Assembly (NCBI GenBank): GCA_050084985.1
Contig: JBITNC010000001.1
Coordinates: 166,036,001-166,100,000 of the forward strand
Length of the DNA stretch: 64,000 nucleotides
Origin: Nageia nagi
Taxonomy: Eukaryota; Pinophyta
Direction of reading: 5' to 3'
A program made the position numbers and the translations under genes. The stretch's first letter is position 1; every line of letters starts with the position of its first letter. The notes under the pieces were generated by a model, which saw only the letters and a program-made list of their open reading frames with translations, ran no database searches and was not told the DNA's origin. Shown here one piece after another: positions 1 to 10,937 of this stretch.

Positions 1-158
1 GTATTCTTAGAATTTTGTTGCTACAAATACAACTACTAAATTATATAGATAATCAAGTTATTTGACACTCCTATTAATTATCTTAAGAACCTTAATTATG
101 AGAATTACTAATAATGGATCATATCTAGGACCTATCAAAATATATCCAAAAGTATTTA

Positions 159-562
159 CAAACATATAGTTGAATGATTGCTTCTCACAAACACATAGGA
201 GATTAATGTGACCACTTGGCCAACAAGTTTGAAAACTTTACCAACAATTATTTGTATGACCTTTCAAAGTTTATCTAGAAGTGAATAGGTAGATACATAA
301 GTCTTTTAATATCTTTTTTAAACTAAATTGGATTGTAGGATCTATGATCAAAGTTTATCCAAAATCATTTACAAAAATATAGTTGTATGATTAATTTTTT
401 ACAAATAAATAGGAGATTAAAAGACTTATTTTGTAAATAAATAGGTTTGTTTACTTGGATTAAGGGTTTAGCATTTAGGGTTTAGGTTTTAAGGTTTTAG
501 TGTTTAGAGTTTACAAATATATAGTTTGTGATTATTTTTCACAAACATATAGGAGATTAATA
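159..562 (+). repeat. Three dispersed copies of a ~45-bp motif
   Basis: Three related copies lie near 159-210, 366-420 and 510-562. Each reads roughly 'ACAAA.ATATAGTT..ATGATT', then a T-rich stretch, then 'CACAAA.A.ATAGGAGATTAA'. They are spaced about 150-200 bp apart and run into the telomere-like tract that follows. No coding potential is seen in 1-464. The copies look like a subtelomeric or degenerate tandem repeat, but the origin is not clear from sequence alone. Confidence 0.55.
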
Positions 563-1260
563 TGATTAATTAATAAAAGAAGTTAAACATTTTACAAAAA
601 GGGTTATACATTTGACCAATGGGGTTACTTGGGTTTAGGGTTTAGAGTTTAATGGTTAAAAGTTTAAATATTTTAAGGGTTACTTGGGTTTAATATTTTA
701 ACAGTTAAAGGTTTAAGATTTTAAGGGTTTAGGGTAAAGGGTTTAAGAGTTTAAGGGTTTAGGGTTTAATAATTGAAGTGTTTAGGGGCAAGGTTATAGG
801 GTTTAATAGGGTTATATGGTTTAATAGGGTTATAGGGTTTACATTTTAGTGCTTAGGTTTATAGGGTTATAGGGTTATAGGGGTTAAACATTTGACCAAT
901 GGGGTTAAACATGATGTTAAAGGGGTTAAAGAGTTTAAGGATTACTTAGGTTTAAGAACTTAAGGGTTAAGGGTTTAAGGGTTTAGGGTTTAGGTTTTAG
1001 GGGTTTAGGATTTAGGGTTTTAGGGTTTATCACATTTTAGTGCTTTGGTTTGTTTAAGGCTTAAGGGTTTAGGTTTTAGGGTTTAAATTTATTTAAGGGT
1101 TTATGGTTTACATTTTTTTAAGGGTTTAGTTTGTTTAAGGCTTAAGGGTTTAGGGTTTACATTTTAGTGCTTAGGTTTATTTACTTAGCTTAAGGGTTTA
1201 GGGTTTAGGGCTTAGGTTTTAAGGGTTTAGGTTTTAGGGTTCAAAGTTTAAGGTTTGCAT
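465..1260 (+). repeat. Degenerate interstitial telomere-like tract (TTTAGGG type)
   Basis: About 0.8 kb is built from TTTAGGG and variants such as TTTAAGGG, TTTTAGGG, TTATAGGG and GGGTTTAGGTTTTA, all in one orientation. TTTAGGG is the standard plant telomere repeat. The tract is heavily mutated and interrupted by a phrase like 'TTTGACCAATGGGGTTA' at about 613, 890 and 1,289. This fits an old interstitial telomeric repeat or telomere-derived satellite rather than a functional chromosome end. No gene is seen in it. Confidence 0.85.
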
Positions 1261-2490
1261 GTCTTATCAAGGTTTGGCTAATGAGGTTAAATAAAATTTG
1301 ACCAATGGGGTTAAACATGTTATGTTTTATCAAATCTTAAATGCTCTTCAAATTATAATAAGCATATATACCACATAATTCCACTATATATTGGTTTGTT
1401 TAAGGCTTAAGGGTTTAGAGTTTAAATTTTTTATTTTCCTTGATTTTACATAATGCCACTATATATTGGTTACTTAATTTTTTTAATTTCAACTAACTAT
1501 TAGCTAAATGCTCGATTAAGTCCTCAATAAGTCATTAATTAATTATTATATGTGATCCATAATCATCATATGCTTATAGCATACTTGGATCCTCACTTAC
1601 AGATTCGAAAAAAATACATTCACCATTATGAGATCATACAAATTGCATATAAAATTTGAAAATTGCATAATGTAAATCACAAACTAGCAATCTCAAACAC
1701 ATAACAAGATTAATATAATGATTTACCATTGTTCACCCAATGTGGGCTAATCTGGCATGGAATTGGAGCTTTCTCTTCTCATTATCTATGGACATCATAA
1801 TATTACATGTATAGAGAAATACCATCAACACAATGGAAATACAATCTCCTACAATTATTATAATCTCTTACAGCAAGAAGAAATAATCTCAGAACTACAA
1901 TAATTCTAGAATAACTCTTGGTCTTCCTTCAAATTATTACAATTATAAAATCCCAAAACTCTATAACCTCTCTAATTGAGAATCAAGAATGAGATATGCC
2001 ATTAAATAAGCCTCTAGAACACTTTGAAATGTTGTCCAAGGCTCAATCTCTCAAAATGCTAATGTCTCTTCAAATGCCCTTGCTGACTCATTAAGGTACA
2101 ATTGTTAGAGTCCTAAAATCAAAAATTTGCACGTTGTTAGAGGCCTAAAATTGAATGCCAAAAAAATCCATATTTTAATCTTTAGTCTATCTCCAAGTAT
2201 ATATACCTTTGGATTGACTATTGCTCCTAAAAAGACAACCTAACACATAATCCAATTTAGATCAATATGTTACCTTTTTTACCCTATGTAGTAAACTTTG
2301 GTGAGCTAGCCCTTAGCCTTGGAGTACCAACTATGGACACAAATCCAAACATGTCTTAGAATCCACATGTTAATTATATTAAGAATGAGAATATTGATAA
2401 TATGTAATATCTTATATAATATTCTTGGTATGATATATATTAGATAATCCACTTCCCCTTCCCCTTCACCCCTTCATCTCTCCTTCCCCT
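1261..2490. other. AT-rich stretch without recognisable gene
   Basis: I find no convincing coding frame on either strand. The stretch opens with a last 'CCAATGGGGTTAAACATG' phrase shared with the preceding telomere-like tract. It ends in a pyrimidine-rich run (2,451-2,490, CCCCTTCACC type) directly in front of the tRNA-like sequence. Confidence 0.6.
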
Positions 2491-2492
2491 TA

Positions 2493-2564
2493 GCTATCTT
2501 AGCTCAATTGGTAGAGCATGTGACTTATAACCACATGGTTTTGGGTTTGATTCCCATATATGAC
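2493..2564 (+). tRNA. tRNA-like sequence, probably a decayed tRNA or tRNA-derived SINE head
   Basis: A 72-nt cloverleaf can be drawn. Box A is TAGCTCAATTGG (2,500-2,511) and box B is GGTTTGATTCC (2,544-2,554), one base from the Pol III consensus. The anticodon loop CTTATAA at 2,524-2,530 would give anticodon TAT (Ile-like). The anticodon stem pairs 4 of 5, the T stem 4 of 5, and the acceptor about 5 of 7. The mismatches, a missing C in the T loop (TTTGATT), and the absence of the intron usual in plant tRNA-Ile(TAT) argue for a pseudo-tRNA or SINE promoter rather than a working tRNA. Identity as Ile versus a mutated Lys-type tRNA is open. Confidence 0.5.
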
Positions 2565-2879
2565 ATACCTTTCTTGATTATATTTAAGTAAACCTTTTTG
2601 TAAACTTGTAAACATGTTGTTTAGTAATATATATTGTAAAAGAAATAAAATATGATATGCTAGAGGGAATGGCATTTGATAAGGTAGCTTATATAGAAGA
2701 CTATGTTAATGAGGATATATGGAAGACTAATTATCTTTGATGCTTAGTTTTCACCATTAAGGCTTCCTATGATTAGGTTTTAACTTATTTTATAAGAGAG
2801 TCTCCTACATGATAAGATGACTCTTAACTTAAAATAATCTATATATCCAAGAAGTATGGAATGTAAGTGTACAAAAATG

Positions 2880-3260
2880 TAGTTATATTATCAACATTTG
2901 TAAACATGTAAAGTTGTTATCTTGTAAACTTGTAAATTTTTTATCTTGTAAACTTATAAACTTGTTATCTTGTAAAATTGTTATCTTGTAAACTTGTAAA
3001 CTCAAGTAAGGTTGTTATCTTGTAAATGTGTTATGTACTTATAGAACTAATTTTAAACTTGTAACTTATTGTTTAGTTATTACAACATTTGTAAACTTAA
3101 ATATTATATAAAAATTATTGTTTAGTTATTACAACATTTGTAAATTTTAACATTATCTAAAAATTATTGTTTAGTAAACTTTTTGTTTAGTTTTATAACA
3201 TTTGTAAACTTTTTGTTTAATTATTACAACAATTGTAAGAGAAAGATTATTACAACATTT
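2880..3260 (+). repeat. Low-complexity tandem repeats (TTGTAAACTTGTAAAC type)
   Basis: Irregular repeats of 'GTTATCTTGTAAACTTGTAAA' grade into repeats of 'TTGTTTAGTTATTACAACATTTGTAAA'. Unit lengths vary between about 10 and 45 bp. There is no open frame of note. Confidence 0.7.
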
Positions 3261-3269
3261 GTAATCTTA

Positions 3270-3600
3270 CAACAATTGTGTGAAAAATAGATAACAACAT
3301 AATAATCATTAGGTGAAAAAGTACATAATAACATCTAGTCCATGTAATAACATAACAACATCATAAAAATAATTTGTCCAAATTCCATGTAGTCTATGTA
3401 ATAATAGCATCTAGTCCACAATAACACTGTCCAAAATCCACAATAACAATGTCCAAAGTCTACAATATAACAATATCCAAAGTCTATAATAATAACATAA
3501 CATCATAAAATTAATATCCAAAGTCCATAACAAAGTCCAAAATAATGTCCAATGTCCATATACATATATCATAATCTATAAATAACATACAAAAACAACA
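3270..3600 (+). repeat. Low-complexity ACAAC / GTCCAAA repeats
   Basis: Repeated short phrases such as ATAACAACAT, ATAACATCATAAAA and GTCCAAAGTCCA(C/T)AA fill the stretch. It ends next to the decayed gene that begins at about 3,610. No gene is seen. Confidence 0.65.
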
Positions 3601-3609
3601 ACTATGTAA

Positions 3610-5329
3610 TCAATCCTAGATCTATCTATCTAGGCCCAGATGTGTCTCCATCATTGATCCTCTTTCTCTTTTCAGCTGATGCAGATACCTCGTGTTGTAT
3701 AACACAAAGAAACTTAAGTTATAATATATTATCATTCATATTTGTAATTCCTTTAAATATTTAATAAAATAAATTTAATTTATGTATAAGTTTTTAAAAT
3801 GCACATAATTATTATGATATCATGATGTTGAGATCCTCCCTCAATCACTGTATCCTACTATGTAGATGATGTATCAATCTCATTGAAATGAAATGCATGA
3901 GAAATAACATCCTACAAGATAAAATAAGAAACTATTAAATAAAAGTAAGGTTTTTAAATGGATAAAGATTTTTAAGATCTACAAATTGCATACATACACA
4001 TTAATATGTATTTTAGAAAATTACCTAAAATGAAGTAGACATCTGAGTGACAAACTATGGAGTGGTGGATGCTAAAGGATCAACCATCGATACACCATGT
4101 CATTGGTAAAATTTTAACATCTCAAGATGGATGTCTACTTGGAATAGAATTATTTTTCAACATACACATTCACATAATATCTAACAAAATTAACATGAAA
4201 TTATTTAAAACTTGTAGATTGCATACATACACATAATAATGCATTTTAAAAAATTAATTGAAATGAAGTAGACATATGAGTGAAAACCTACGGAGTGGTG
4301 TACATTGAAGGCTTATTCATCGACATGCCCTCTTATCAGTCAAATGCAGTCATCTCAGGATGGACATCTACTTGGAATAGAAAAAATTAGCATACATATG
4401 TATATATTTAGATGTGAATAATATCTAACAAAATTAATATAAAAATTGTAAAACTCGATATATTTTTTTACGTCATAAGGTATGCCTATAGATCTAGGAT
4501 TCAATGTCATAAAAGCTCTATGATATCACCTAAAGTGGAGCCTTCCATCATCTTTGATAAAAAAAATATAAAGGTATTTAAATTTTAAATTAAGTATACA
4601 CATAATTCAAATTAATTTAGAAATACACATTACATACATGTTAAACACACTAAAAATATGGTAAATGTATCTCTCTCCTAGTAAGATCGATGTCATCCAT
4701 TGACATCATCTTTGTATAAGATATCCCATAATCAGCTAAAGGGGTGGCCAACACATATACTATCAAAAATTTGGCAAAAATGAGATGCAACTCCACTGAA
4801 TCCAACATCATATATAGACTCACTAACATTAGCTACCACATGGGTAGCTTATTCAGTCAGAGTCTAGGTCATATGATTCAATGCTTTCAATATCAAAACA
4901 ACTTCCTGATGAAAAGTTGGGGTAGGAACAAAAGGAGTAGGAGGAGAGATGAGTGGTGCAAGACATGTGGGTTGACCTAGATTAACCCATGCTCTAGTTT
5001 ATTTTTCCCTAATCCATGACCAATCCCTTGATTATGCCTCATATCAAAATAATTCACATGTTTTCCTAATATACACTCAACATATATTTTCTTCCAAAAA
5101 TACAAAGGGACTTCAGAATTGGAATTTGGTGGTTTATCAAACATCATCCACCATTAATCCTAAAACTTTTCAGCTATAATAGGATGGACGCACCAATCAT
5201 AGGGAATTCTTTCTCTATTAGGTAGGATGGGTTGTCCAATAGATGGATCAATGAAGTGTGGAGCAAGGGTGGCTTTAGTAATACCTAACTTGTTTATCTC
5301 TCAAATGTAGAGACCATCTGAATAATGTT
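3610..5329 (-). pseudogene. 3' part of an unrecognised decayed multi-exon gene (gene 'G')
   Basis: Protein-like stretches with conserved-looking residues can be read on the minus strand, interrupted by stops and frameshifts. Near 5,280-4,985 one frame contains FIDPSIGQPILPNRERIPYD and later WKKIYVECILGKHVNYFDMR. Near 4,975-4,740 there is a proline-rich stretch followed by VANVSESIYDVGFSGVASHF. Short exon-like blocks follow towards 3,650, where EVSASAEKRKR gives a basic, nuclear-signal-like end. The 5' end appears to lie beyond the inserted element A, at 19,785-20,115. I do not recognise the family. A host gene or a DNA-transposon gene are both possible. Confidence 0.4.
3965..4390 (-). repeat. 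Tandem duplication of an exon-like block, ~233-bp period
   Basis: The block at about 3,975-4,150 recurs at about 4,208-4,385. Shared features in order are TTGCATACATACACAT, TGAAGTAGACAT, GGAGTGGTG and CATCTACTTGGAATAGAA. Read on the minus strand, both copies encode similar peptides (FQVDIHPEM...THMSTSF type). Both the exon-like core and its AT-rich flanks are duplicated, which indicates a segmental tandem duplication inside gene G. Confidence 0.7.
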
Positions 5330-5334
5330 ATCTC

Positions 5335-5836
5335 TTTTGGAATGTCTAATGCATTATTGTAAGGTTTTGAAATAATCCTCTTAGAAAATTCACTAATACT
5401 TAATGGTATCACTAGATACCTTAAGTACATAAGTGAATATGATAATGTAACTTATCTTACACTCCATGTCATGTGCATTCCCCTTGGGTAAAAGGGAGTA
5501 GCATGTCATGCATTTGTACAATGGTTACAAGGGTGATCAAAAGGGGGGATTTTGGCCTATAAATATAAGGCCCCTTATTTGTGATCACTCACCAATTTGT
5601 GAAGTAAAGTTATGCTCAAGGATAGTGTTTAGAAGATAAAGTTAGGAGGATTATAAGAGAGTTATCTTTGTGAATGAAGTAAGATCTTGTTAGTGAATGT
5701 ATTCCTAGTTGGAGAAACCACTTTATATCTTGAGTCACTTTGTGAGATTGACTATGCTTGAGCTCTTGTTGTTAGAGTGAACTTCTATGTGATCTTGGTA
5801 GTTTATGATTGTCTTAGTTATAGTTCACTCCTTTCA
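5335..5836 (+). repeat. 5' LTR of copia element A
   Basis: 502 bp, matched along its length by 19,265-19,764. It ends in CA just before the primer-binding site and carries a TATA box at 5,558-5,565. A weakened inverted repeat (AATACTTAATGG...CCTTAAGTA) at about 5,395-5,430 is intact in element C. Confidence 0.9.
5558..5565 (+). promoter_or_regulatory. TATA box of the 5' LTR of A
   Basis: TATAAATA lies in CCTATAAATATAAGG. The same box is present at the matching place in the 3' LTR (19,487-19,494), in element C's 3' LTR (42,514-42,521) and, reversed, in both LTRs of B (9,760-9,767 and 15,201-15,208). It is the likely core promoter for genomic RNA. Confidence 0.7.
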
Positions 5837-5838
5837 TT

Positions 5839-5850
5839 TGGTATCAAAGC
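5839..5850 (+). other. Primer-binding site of element A (initiator tRNA-Met type)
   Basis: TGGTATCAAAGC starts two bases after the LTR end. It differs by one base from TGGTATCAGAGC, the complement of the 3' end of plant initiator tRNA-Met used by many copia elements. Confidence 0.85.
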
Positions 5851-5934
5851 TTGGTGTGGAATCTCTTCATCAACATTCTTGGAGGTCTTCTTCCTTCAAT
5901 TTTTAAGGTCTTGTTGAGGTAAACTCAAGAGAAG

Positions 5935-8750
5935 GTATAAATTAAGGTCTTATTCTTGATTATTTATTGGATTATTGATTTATGATACTAAAATATATGT
6001 TATACGCTAGTTCATTTAAAAAAAAATTATTTAATAGCAATACAATGCAATTGTTATTTATACTAACACTTTCTATGTTAGTTGCAATATTTTGATTACA
6101 AAAATTGCTTTATGTATTGCTATTTTTTTTTTAAAAGAGGGGGCTTTGCCCACCTTAGTTCTTCTATCAAAATACTTGCATTATACAATTTGTTTTTTAC
6201 AATTTTATTTTTTGATACTAACAAAAAGGTAGTTGCAATTTGTTTCTACAAAATATATATGTATTTTTACTTTGTAGAAATGTTAAAATATCAATTGCAT
6301 TTTCTGTACAAAATAGGGGAGAATATAAGTATTTCTTTTTGGAGGGAGGCATGTATTTAAATTGATTTTTATAATATCTCTTATTGAGTAACTTTTGTCC
6401 AAAAGTTTCATTTCTCTAATCACCATTTTAGAGGGAGCAGATGTGGAAGTGTTTGGGCACATTTCCTAAAATAGTTTCCACCCACATTTCTCCCACTTGA
6501 GATGATTTTTTTTGTAACCTTTTCCAATGTGTGCCATCATGGGAGCTCTACAACCTTTGTTAATTTTTCTTTCCATTATGTACTATCATGGTTGCCTTGG
6601 CTCTAGTTGTTTTTCATGCTCCTAAGCTTTGCATCTTTCATCCTAAACCCTAAGTCATTCCTCAACTATCATGCTCATGGTAAACCTCCTCCCTTATAGA
6701 TCATCCACCACCTTTATGCATATGTTGCATGCCTAAGTCTAGAATCTTTCATCCTAAATCCTAAATTGATCCTATGTAGTGCAAAGTGAAAGGAGGCTAC
6801 ACGAGTAAAAAGGGGGCCTCATGGCCCAATCTAGCCCTCACAACCTTACATCTATAGAAGGGATTCTAACCTATGTGGGCAAAGCCCACAAGACCTCCTC
6901 TCAAATACACTTGGCCTCATAATCAACTCTCCTCATGTGCAACCTTCCTAAACCCTAAGCTAGAGTCTATCATGTGTAGCCTTTCCTTTGTTGCATCCAT
7001 GTTATCCTATTTTTTTAATCACCTTCCTCCCTACTCACGACCTCTCCATGTACTTTTTCAACCCCTCCTTTTTTATCACTTTACTATTTGGTGTATGTCC
7101 CCATGTTTTTTTAATTGGAAATCCTTTTTTCTTGGTGGTTGTTCTAAAAGTTAATGTTTTGTTGCCTTGCTTGTCAAGCAACCTATCCTCATTATGGTAT
7201 GTTTGAATTAAAGTGCTTAGGAATTTTTTTTGAATTAATAGCTAAGTTAAATGTAATTCCTTTTTGAGTACTCACCTTCCTTCTTTTCTACTCCACATTA
7301 ATTTTCTCTCAGGTTTAATGATGAAAATTTTTTACTTTTTTAAATGGAGAAAATCATTATGAAGTTGCTTACTCATAATTTTTTCTCTTTGAAATATTTT
7401 TTAAAAGCATGAGGCAATTTTTTTAGACTCAACATTGAAAGGTAAAGTTAAGTAAAATTTCTTTTTAATTGCAATTTCCTTAAAGCAATTTTTTAACAAT
7501 TTTTTTAGAGGTAATTGTTTTACTTAGTAAATGTTTTAATTCCTAGAATTAATTTTTACCTTGGATAAAATTATCTAAGCATTTTTTAGTGCTTATAAAT
7601 TTGGTAATTTTTTAAACTTGGAATTAAAATTACAATAGTGGCAATTAAGTATACTATCTTAAGCACTTCTTGAAGGGATTTTTTTAAGTAAAAATGGGGG
7701 AAATATGAGTTTCTTACTCAAATTTTTTATCCTTTATGCTTAGAATGAATGTTTCTCATTTAGAAACTTTTATGCCTCTTTAAAAATTATGAAAATGATG
7801 CATGATAAGTATCTATCTTTATTCCTTACGCAAAATTAATGAACTTGTGCAAACTATGGAAATGATGCATATTTATTCCTTATGCAAATACTTATGCAAA
7901 ATATGGAATTATGTAAAGCTAACCTTTAGTGGTTAGTAAACAAAACCCATTGGACTCTTAAGTTCCAAGTTACAAATGGATGATATTTCATTTTGTACTT
8001 TACTTCATGTTTTGCACTTTTGCGTTATTTACTTATGCAAAAATCATAAATATTGATTAAGCAACCCCATAAAATGAACACATCCACATGTACATTCTGC
8101 AGCATGACATGTTTAGGGAGCCATGAGGTGAGGATAGGTATATTGGAGCCTTTATTCTAATAATCCAAATGGTGAAAAGTTTATACTTCTTAATTTCTCC
8201 AAATATTCTATTGGTCTGGATATAACTCCAATAGGTGGAAAGGCATGTGTGTAGTGATACCAAATATTTGTACATCCATTCAAGGATTATCTTGATAACC
8301 TAGGAGGATAACTTGAAACCTAATCAAGATTAATAATTTGGCTGATCCAACATACATCATAACCTTGAAACATAGTAGGTACTTCTTCTTGTGAGAGTAT
8401 ATTACTACCCAAGGCAAACTAGTTGGGGATTGGTGATACCTAGGCTCCATCTTGTGGGTATTTAGGTGAAGGTCTAATTTTAGATAATAAAACAAGCCTC
8501 AATAATATCACTCTACATTTATGGTTATCAATTATGATAAAAGTGTTGGGTACATGGGATGTATTATGAGTTTCTATTGTAAACATTTTGCATATGTGAA
8601 CTTTATTTAACAATTAAGCATGTCCTTTTATTTAAATTTAACATGGATGATTGATTTAATTGTATAAATCTAAAATGTGTATGGATAATTAAAATGTTAT
8701 TTTTTATACCACATGCTTACAAAGGTTAACATTTTCACATTCTTGTGTAG
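5935..8750 (+). other. Candidate 2.8-kb intron in the 5' leader of copia element A
   Basis: The leader reads GAGAAG|GTATAA at 5,929-5,940. It resumes after ACATTCTTGTGTAG| at 8,750, leaving AAA then the gag ATG at 8,754. The boundaries fit GT-AG rules, with a T/C-rich run before the acceptor and possible branch points (GCTTAC, GTTAAC) at 8,715-8,730. Element C has the same edges (35,981-38,687). Element B lacks the block precisely and reads GAGAAG-CA-ATG. The interior is AT-rich with no sustained coding frame on either strand. Only the last ~800 bp (about 7,920-8,700) are strikingly similar to C. Splicing is inferred; no RNA evidence is available here. Confidence 0.65.
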
Positions 8751-8753
8751 AAA

Positions 8754-9528
8754 ATGGAAGACACCTTCTTACCCAAGCACATTCTTGATAGTACCAAATT
8801 TGGTATTTGAGAATCTCAAATGAGAGTTGAATTGTAGGCAATAAAGCTTTGGTAAACCAAAAATGAGAACCTTGTTGCTCATATATATGAGAAGGCACTT
8901 GAGGCATAAAACATGAAGAATGAATTGGAAACCTCTATGATTTTTCATGAAGTGTCATATGATGTGTTCCTTATGATTTCATTGTCAACCTCAACAAAGG
9001 AATCTTGGGTTAAGCTTAAAAAAATATACCTTGGATATAAGTTTTTTAGAAGGTTCACTATTCTCCAAAAGTTGTTTCAATCTTGTCAAGATGAAGATGA
9101 AAATGTTTCCATCTACTTGAATAAAATCATTGACCTTAGGAACCAACTTGTTGCTTATGAGTGCAATTGGATCAATGATGATTTCATGGTCTTCATCATT
9201 CTTTAAATCATTTCTTCAAATTTTGGTAATTTTATGATGTTAATTGAGACTAAGCTTGATGATAAAGTATAAGTATTCTCCCTCAAGAACCTTTTTAGGC
9301 TCTTTCTAAAGCATGAAGAAACTCTTAACAAAAGGGTGTTGATCTCTTCTCTAAAGGAAAATAATGTTGCTCTAGGAGAAACCAAAACTCCTTTCAAGAA
9401 GTTCAATCATCATAAGAAATCTTATCCTTCTTCCTCCAAAAGGTTTGAGAAAAGGGTAAACAACAATAATAGCTTCTTCAAGAAAAGAGATGGAAAAAAA
9501 AAAACAAGCAAACCAGATCCTAAGGTAA
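8754..9528 (+). pseudogene. gag of copia element A, N-terminal part
   Basis: The frame opens with ATG at 8,754 (MEDTFLPKHILDSTKFGI), followed by stops within the first 50 codons. An open stretch from 8,913 reads NELETSMIFHEVSYDVFL, then LKKIYLGYKFFRRFTILQKL. These match the gag of B residue by residue over long stretches. The capsid-like part continues to a lysine/asparagine-rich region, where B is inserted after the AGTTC target. The zinc-knuckle part resumes at 15,437. Stops and a shift near 9,205 make it non-functional. Confidence 0.85.
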
Positions 9529-9533
9529 AGTTC

Positions 9534-9971
9534 TGAAGGATTTAGACCTACTCTAATCCTCAAGGTCCAAGACTAGGAAACTCAATCATTCAACATAGCA
9601 CAAATATAATGTGCTTCCTCCCTCCTTGGGAGTACATCCACAACTAGTTCTCTATTCTCAATCTATGCACCTCTTACAACAATTCTCTTCCTCTCCTACA
9701 CAACTAGTAGAGTAATCTTACTCCAAAAACTTAGTTATGTTACAAGAGGAGAGGCCCTCTATTTATAGCTTGAGAGCACCTCCCTAACCTCCCTTTAACC
9801 CAAGGGTAAGGTTAGGGTTACAATAAATGTATCACCTAACTTTAACCTACCAACTAACCACATGGTAAAGTCAAAGTCTACATAATAAAGAATTCAATTA
9901 ATCCCTTAAGGTATCTACATATCCTTTAAGTGATTAATTGAATTTACAAGGAGTCATTACAAATTCTAACA
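9534..9971 (-). repeat. 3' LTR of copia element B
   Basis: 438 bp. In sense orientation it starts TGTTAGAATTTG and ends CAATCCTTCA. It matches 14,975-15,431 nearly base for base. A TATA box (TATTTATA on plus) lies at 9,760-9,767. Confidence 0.95.
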
Positions 9972-9984
9972 CTCCCCCTTAATG
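9972..9984 (-). other. Polypurine tract of element B
   Basis: In sense orientation ATTAAGGGGGAG abuts the 3' LTR. The same phrase TATTGCATTAAGG(G)(A/G)GAG precedes the 3' LTRs of A (about 19,253-19,264) and C (about 42,279-42,290). This supports common ancestry. Confidence 0.8.
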
Positions 9985-10456
9985 CAATATTGGGATAGAG
10001 CGTAGAAGAGAGAAGAGAGAGAGTAAGAGAGAGTTCTCCTCCATAGAGATACAAGTGGAGATGAGAACATTTACATATTTGAGAATCTTTTTGAGAACTA
10101 GTTTGAGACTCACTACATTACCATTTGACAAAAATAGTTTACAATACAATCATTAACCACAACTGGTTTCACTGTACATAGTAGTCAATCAACTTTAAGC
10201 TGACATGTGAGTCTCCATGAGCTTGCTTACACAAGGTGAGTAACCTGCATTTCTAAAGAAGATCCTGCATGTTACAAGCAACTCATGAACAAAATTAGTT
10301 AGATGCATCATATATTCAAATAAGAGAATCAAATAATGCCATCTTATAAATAACTGATTAATGGTGCACTATAAGTCATCACGCAGATGCCAAGCCATCA
10401 CTCATAGTCACCTATTGTATATAGACATGTGTTGATTATTAATAGAGCATAAAAAT

Positions 10457-10863
10457 TGTACAACAAGTTTCTCACGTAGAGCAAACTCACCACAGAGGTA
10501 TAGAATGTACAACAAGTTCCTCATGCAGAGCGAACTTACCATGAAGGTATATTAATTATATGCTCAAAAAATTGTACAATAAGTTTGTCATGCAGAGCAA
10601 ACTTACCATGGAGGTGTAAAATGTACAACAAGTTTGTCATGTAGAGCAAACTTACCACGGAGGTATAAAAATGTACAACAAGTTTGTCATGTAGAGCAAA
10701 CTTACCACGGAGGTATAAAATGTACAAGTTTGTCATGTAGAGAAAACTTACCACGGAGGTATAAAAATGTACAACAAGTTTGTCACACAGAGCAAACTTA
10801 CCATGGAGGTATAAAAATGTACAACAAGTTTGTCACGCAGAGCAAACTTACCATAGAGGTATA
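10457..10863 (-). repeat. Tandem ~49-bp repeats in the 3' region of element B
   Basis: There are eight copies of a 46-65 bp unit, on plus 'TGTACAACAAGTTTGTCATG', then 'TAGAGCAAACTTACCACGG', then 'AGGTATAAAA'. They lie between the RNase H end and the polypurine tract. A has about one unit at the matching place (18,620-18,665, GGTAAGTTCGCTTTACATG), so the array expanded in the B lineage. Short reading frames cross it, but they look incidental. Confidence 0.9.
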
Positions 10864-10937
10864 TTATAATCAACACATGCTATATAACAACAACAAAAGA
10901 GCCTCTTAGAGGTGAAGTTGTCATCACTAATACAAGT

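Noticed and set aside
6082-7206. Short plus-strand frames inside the leader of element A
   Set aside because: Hydrophobic, low-complexity peptides from T-rich DNA, with no counterpart frame kept in element C. They more likely lie in an intron.
8057-8495. Two ~70-codon minus-strand frames in the conserved end of A's leader block
   Set aside because: In element C the same region has stops and shifts in the corresponding frame, so nucleotide rather than protein similarity is conserved.
9203-9563. Minus-strand frames in A's gag region
   Set aside because: Antisense shadows of the plus-strand gag of element A.
10536-10909. Repetitive peptides encoded on both strands across the 49-bp array
   Set aside because: Frames exist on both strands of the same tandem repeat and lie in the 3' untranslated part of B.
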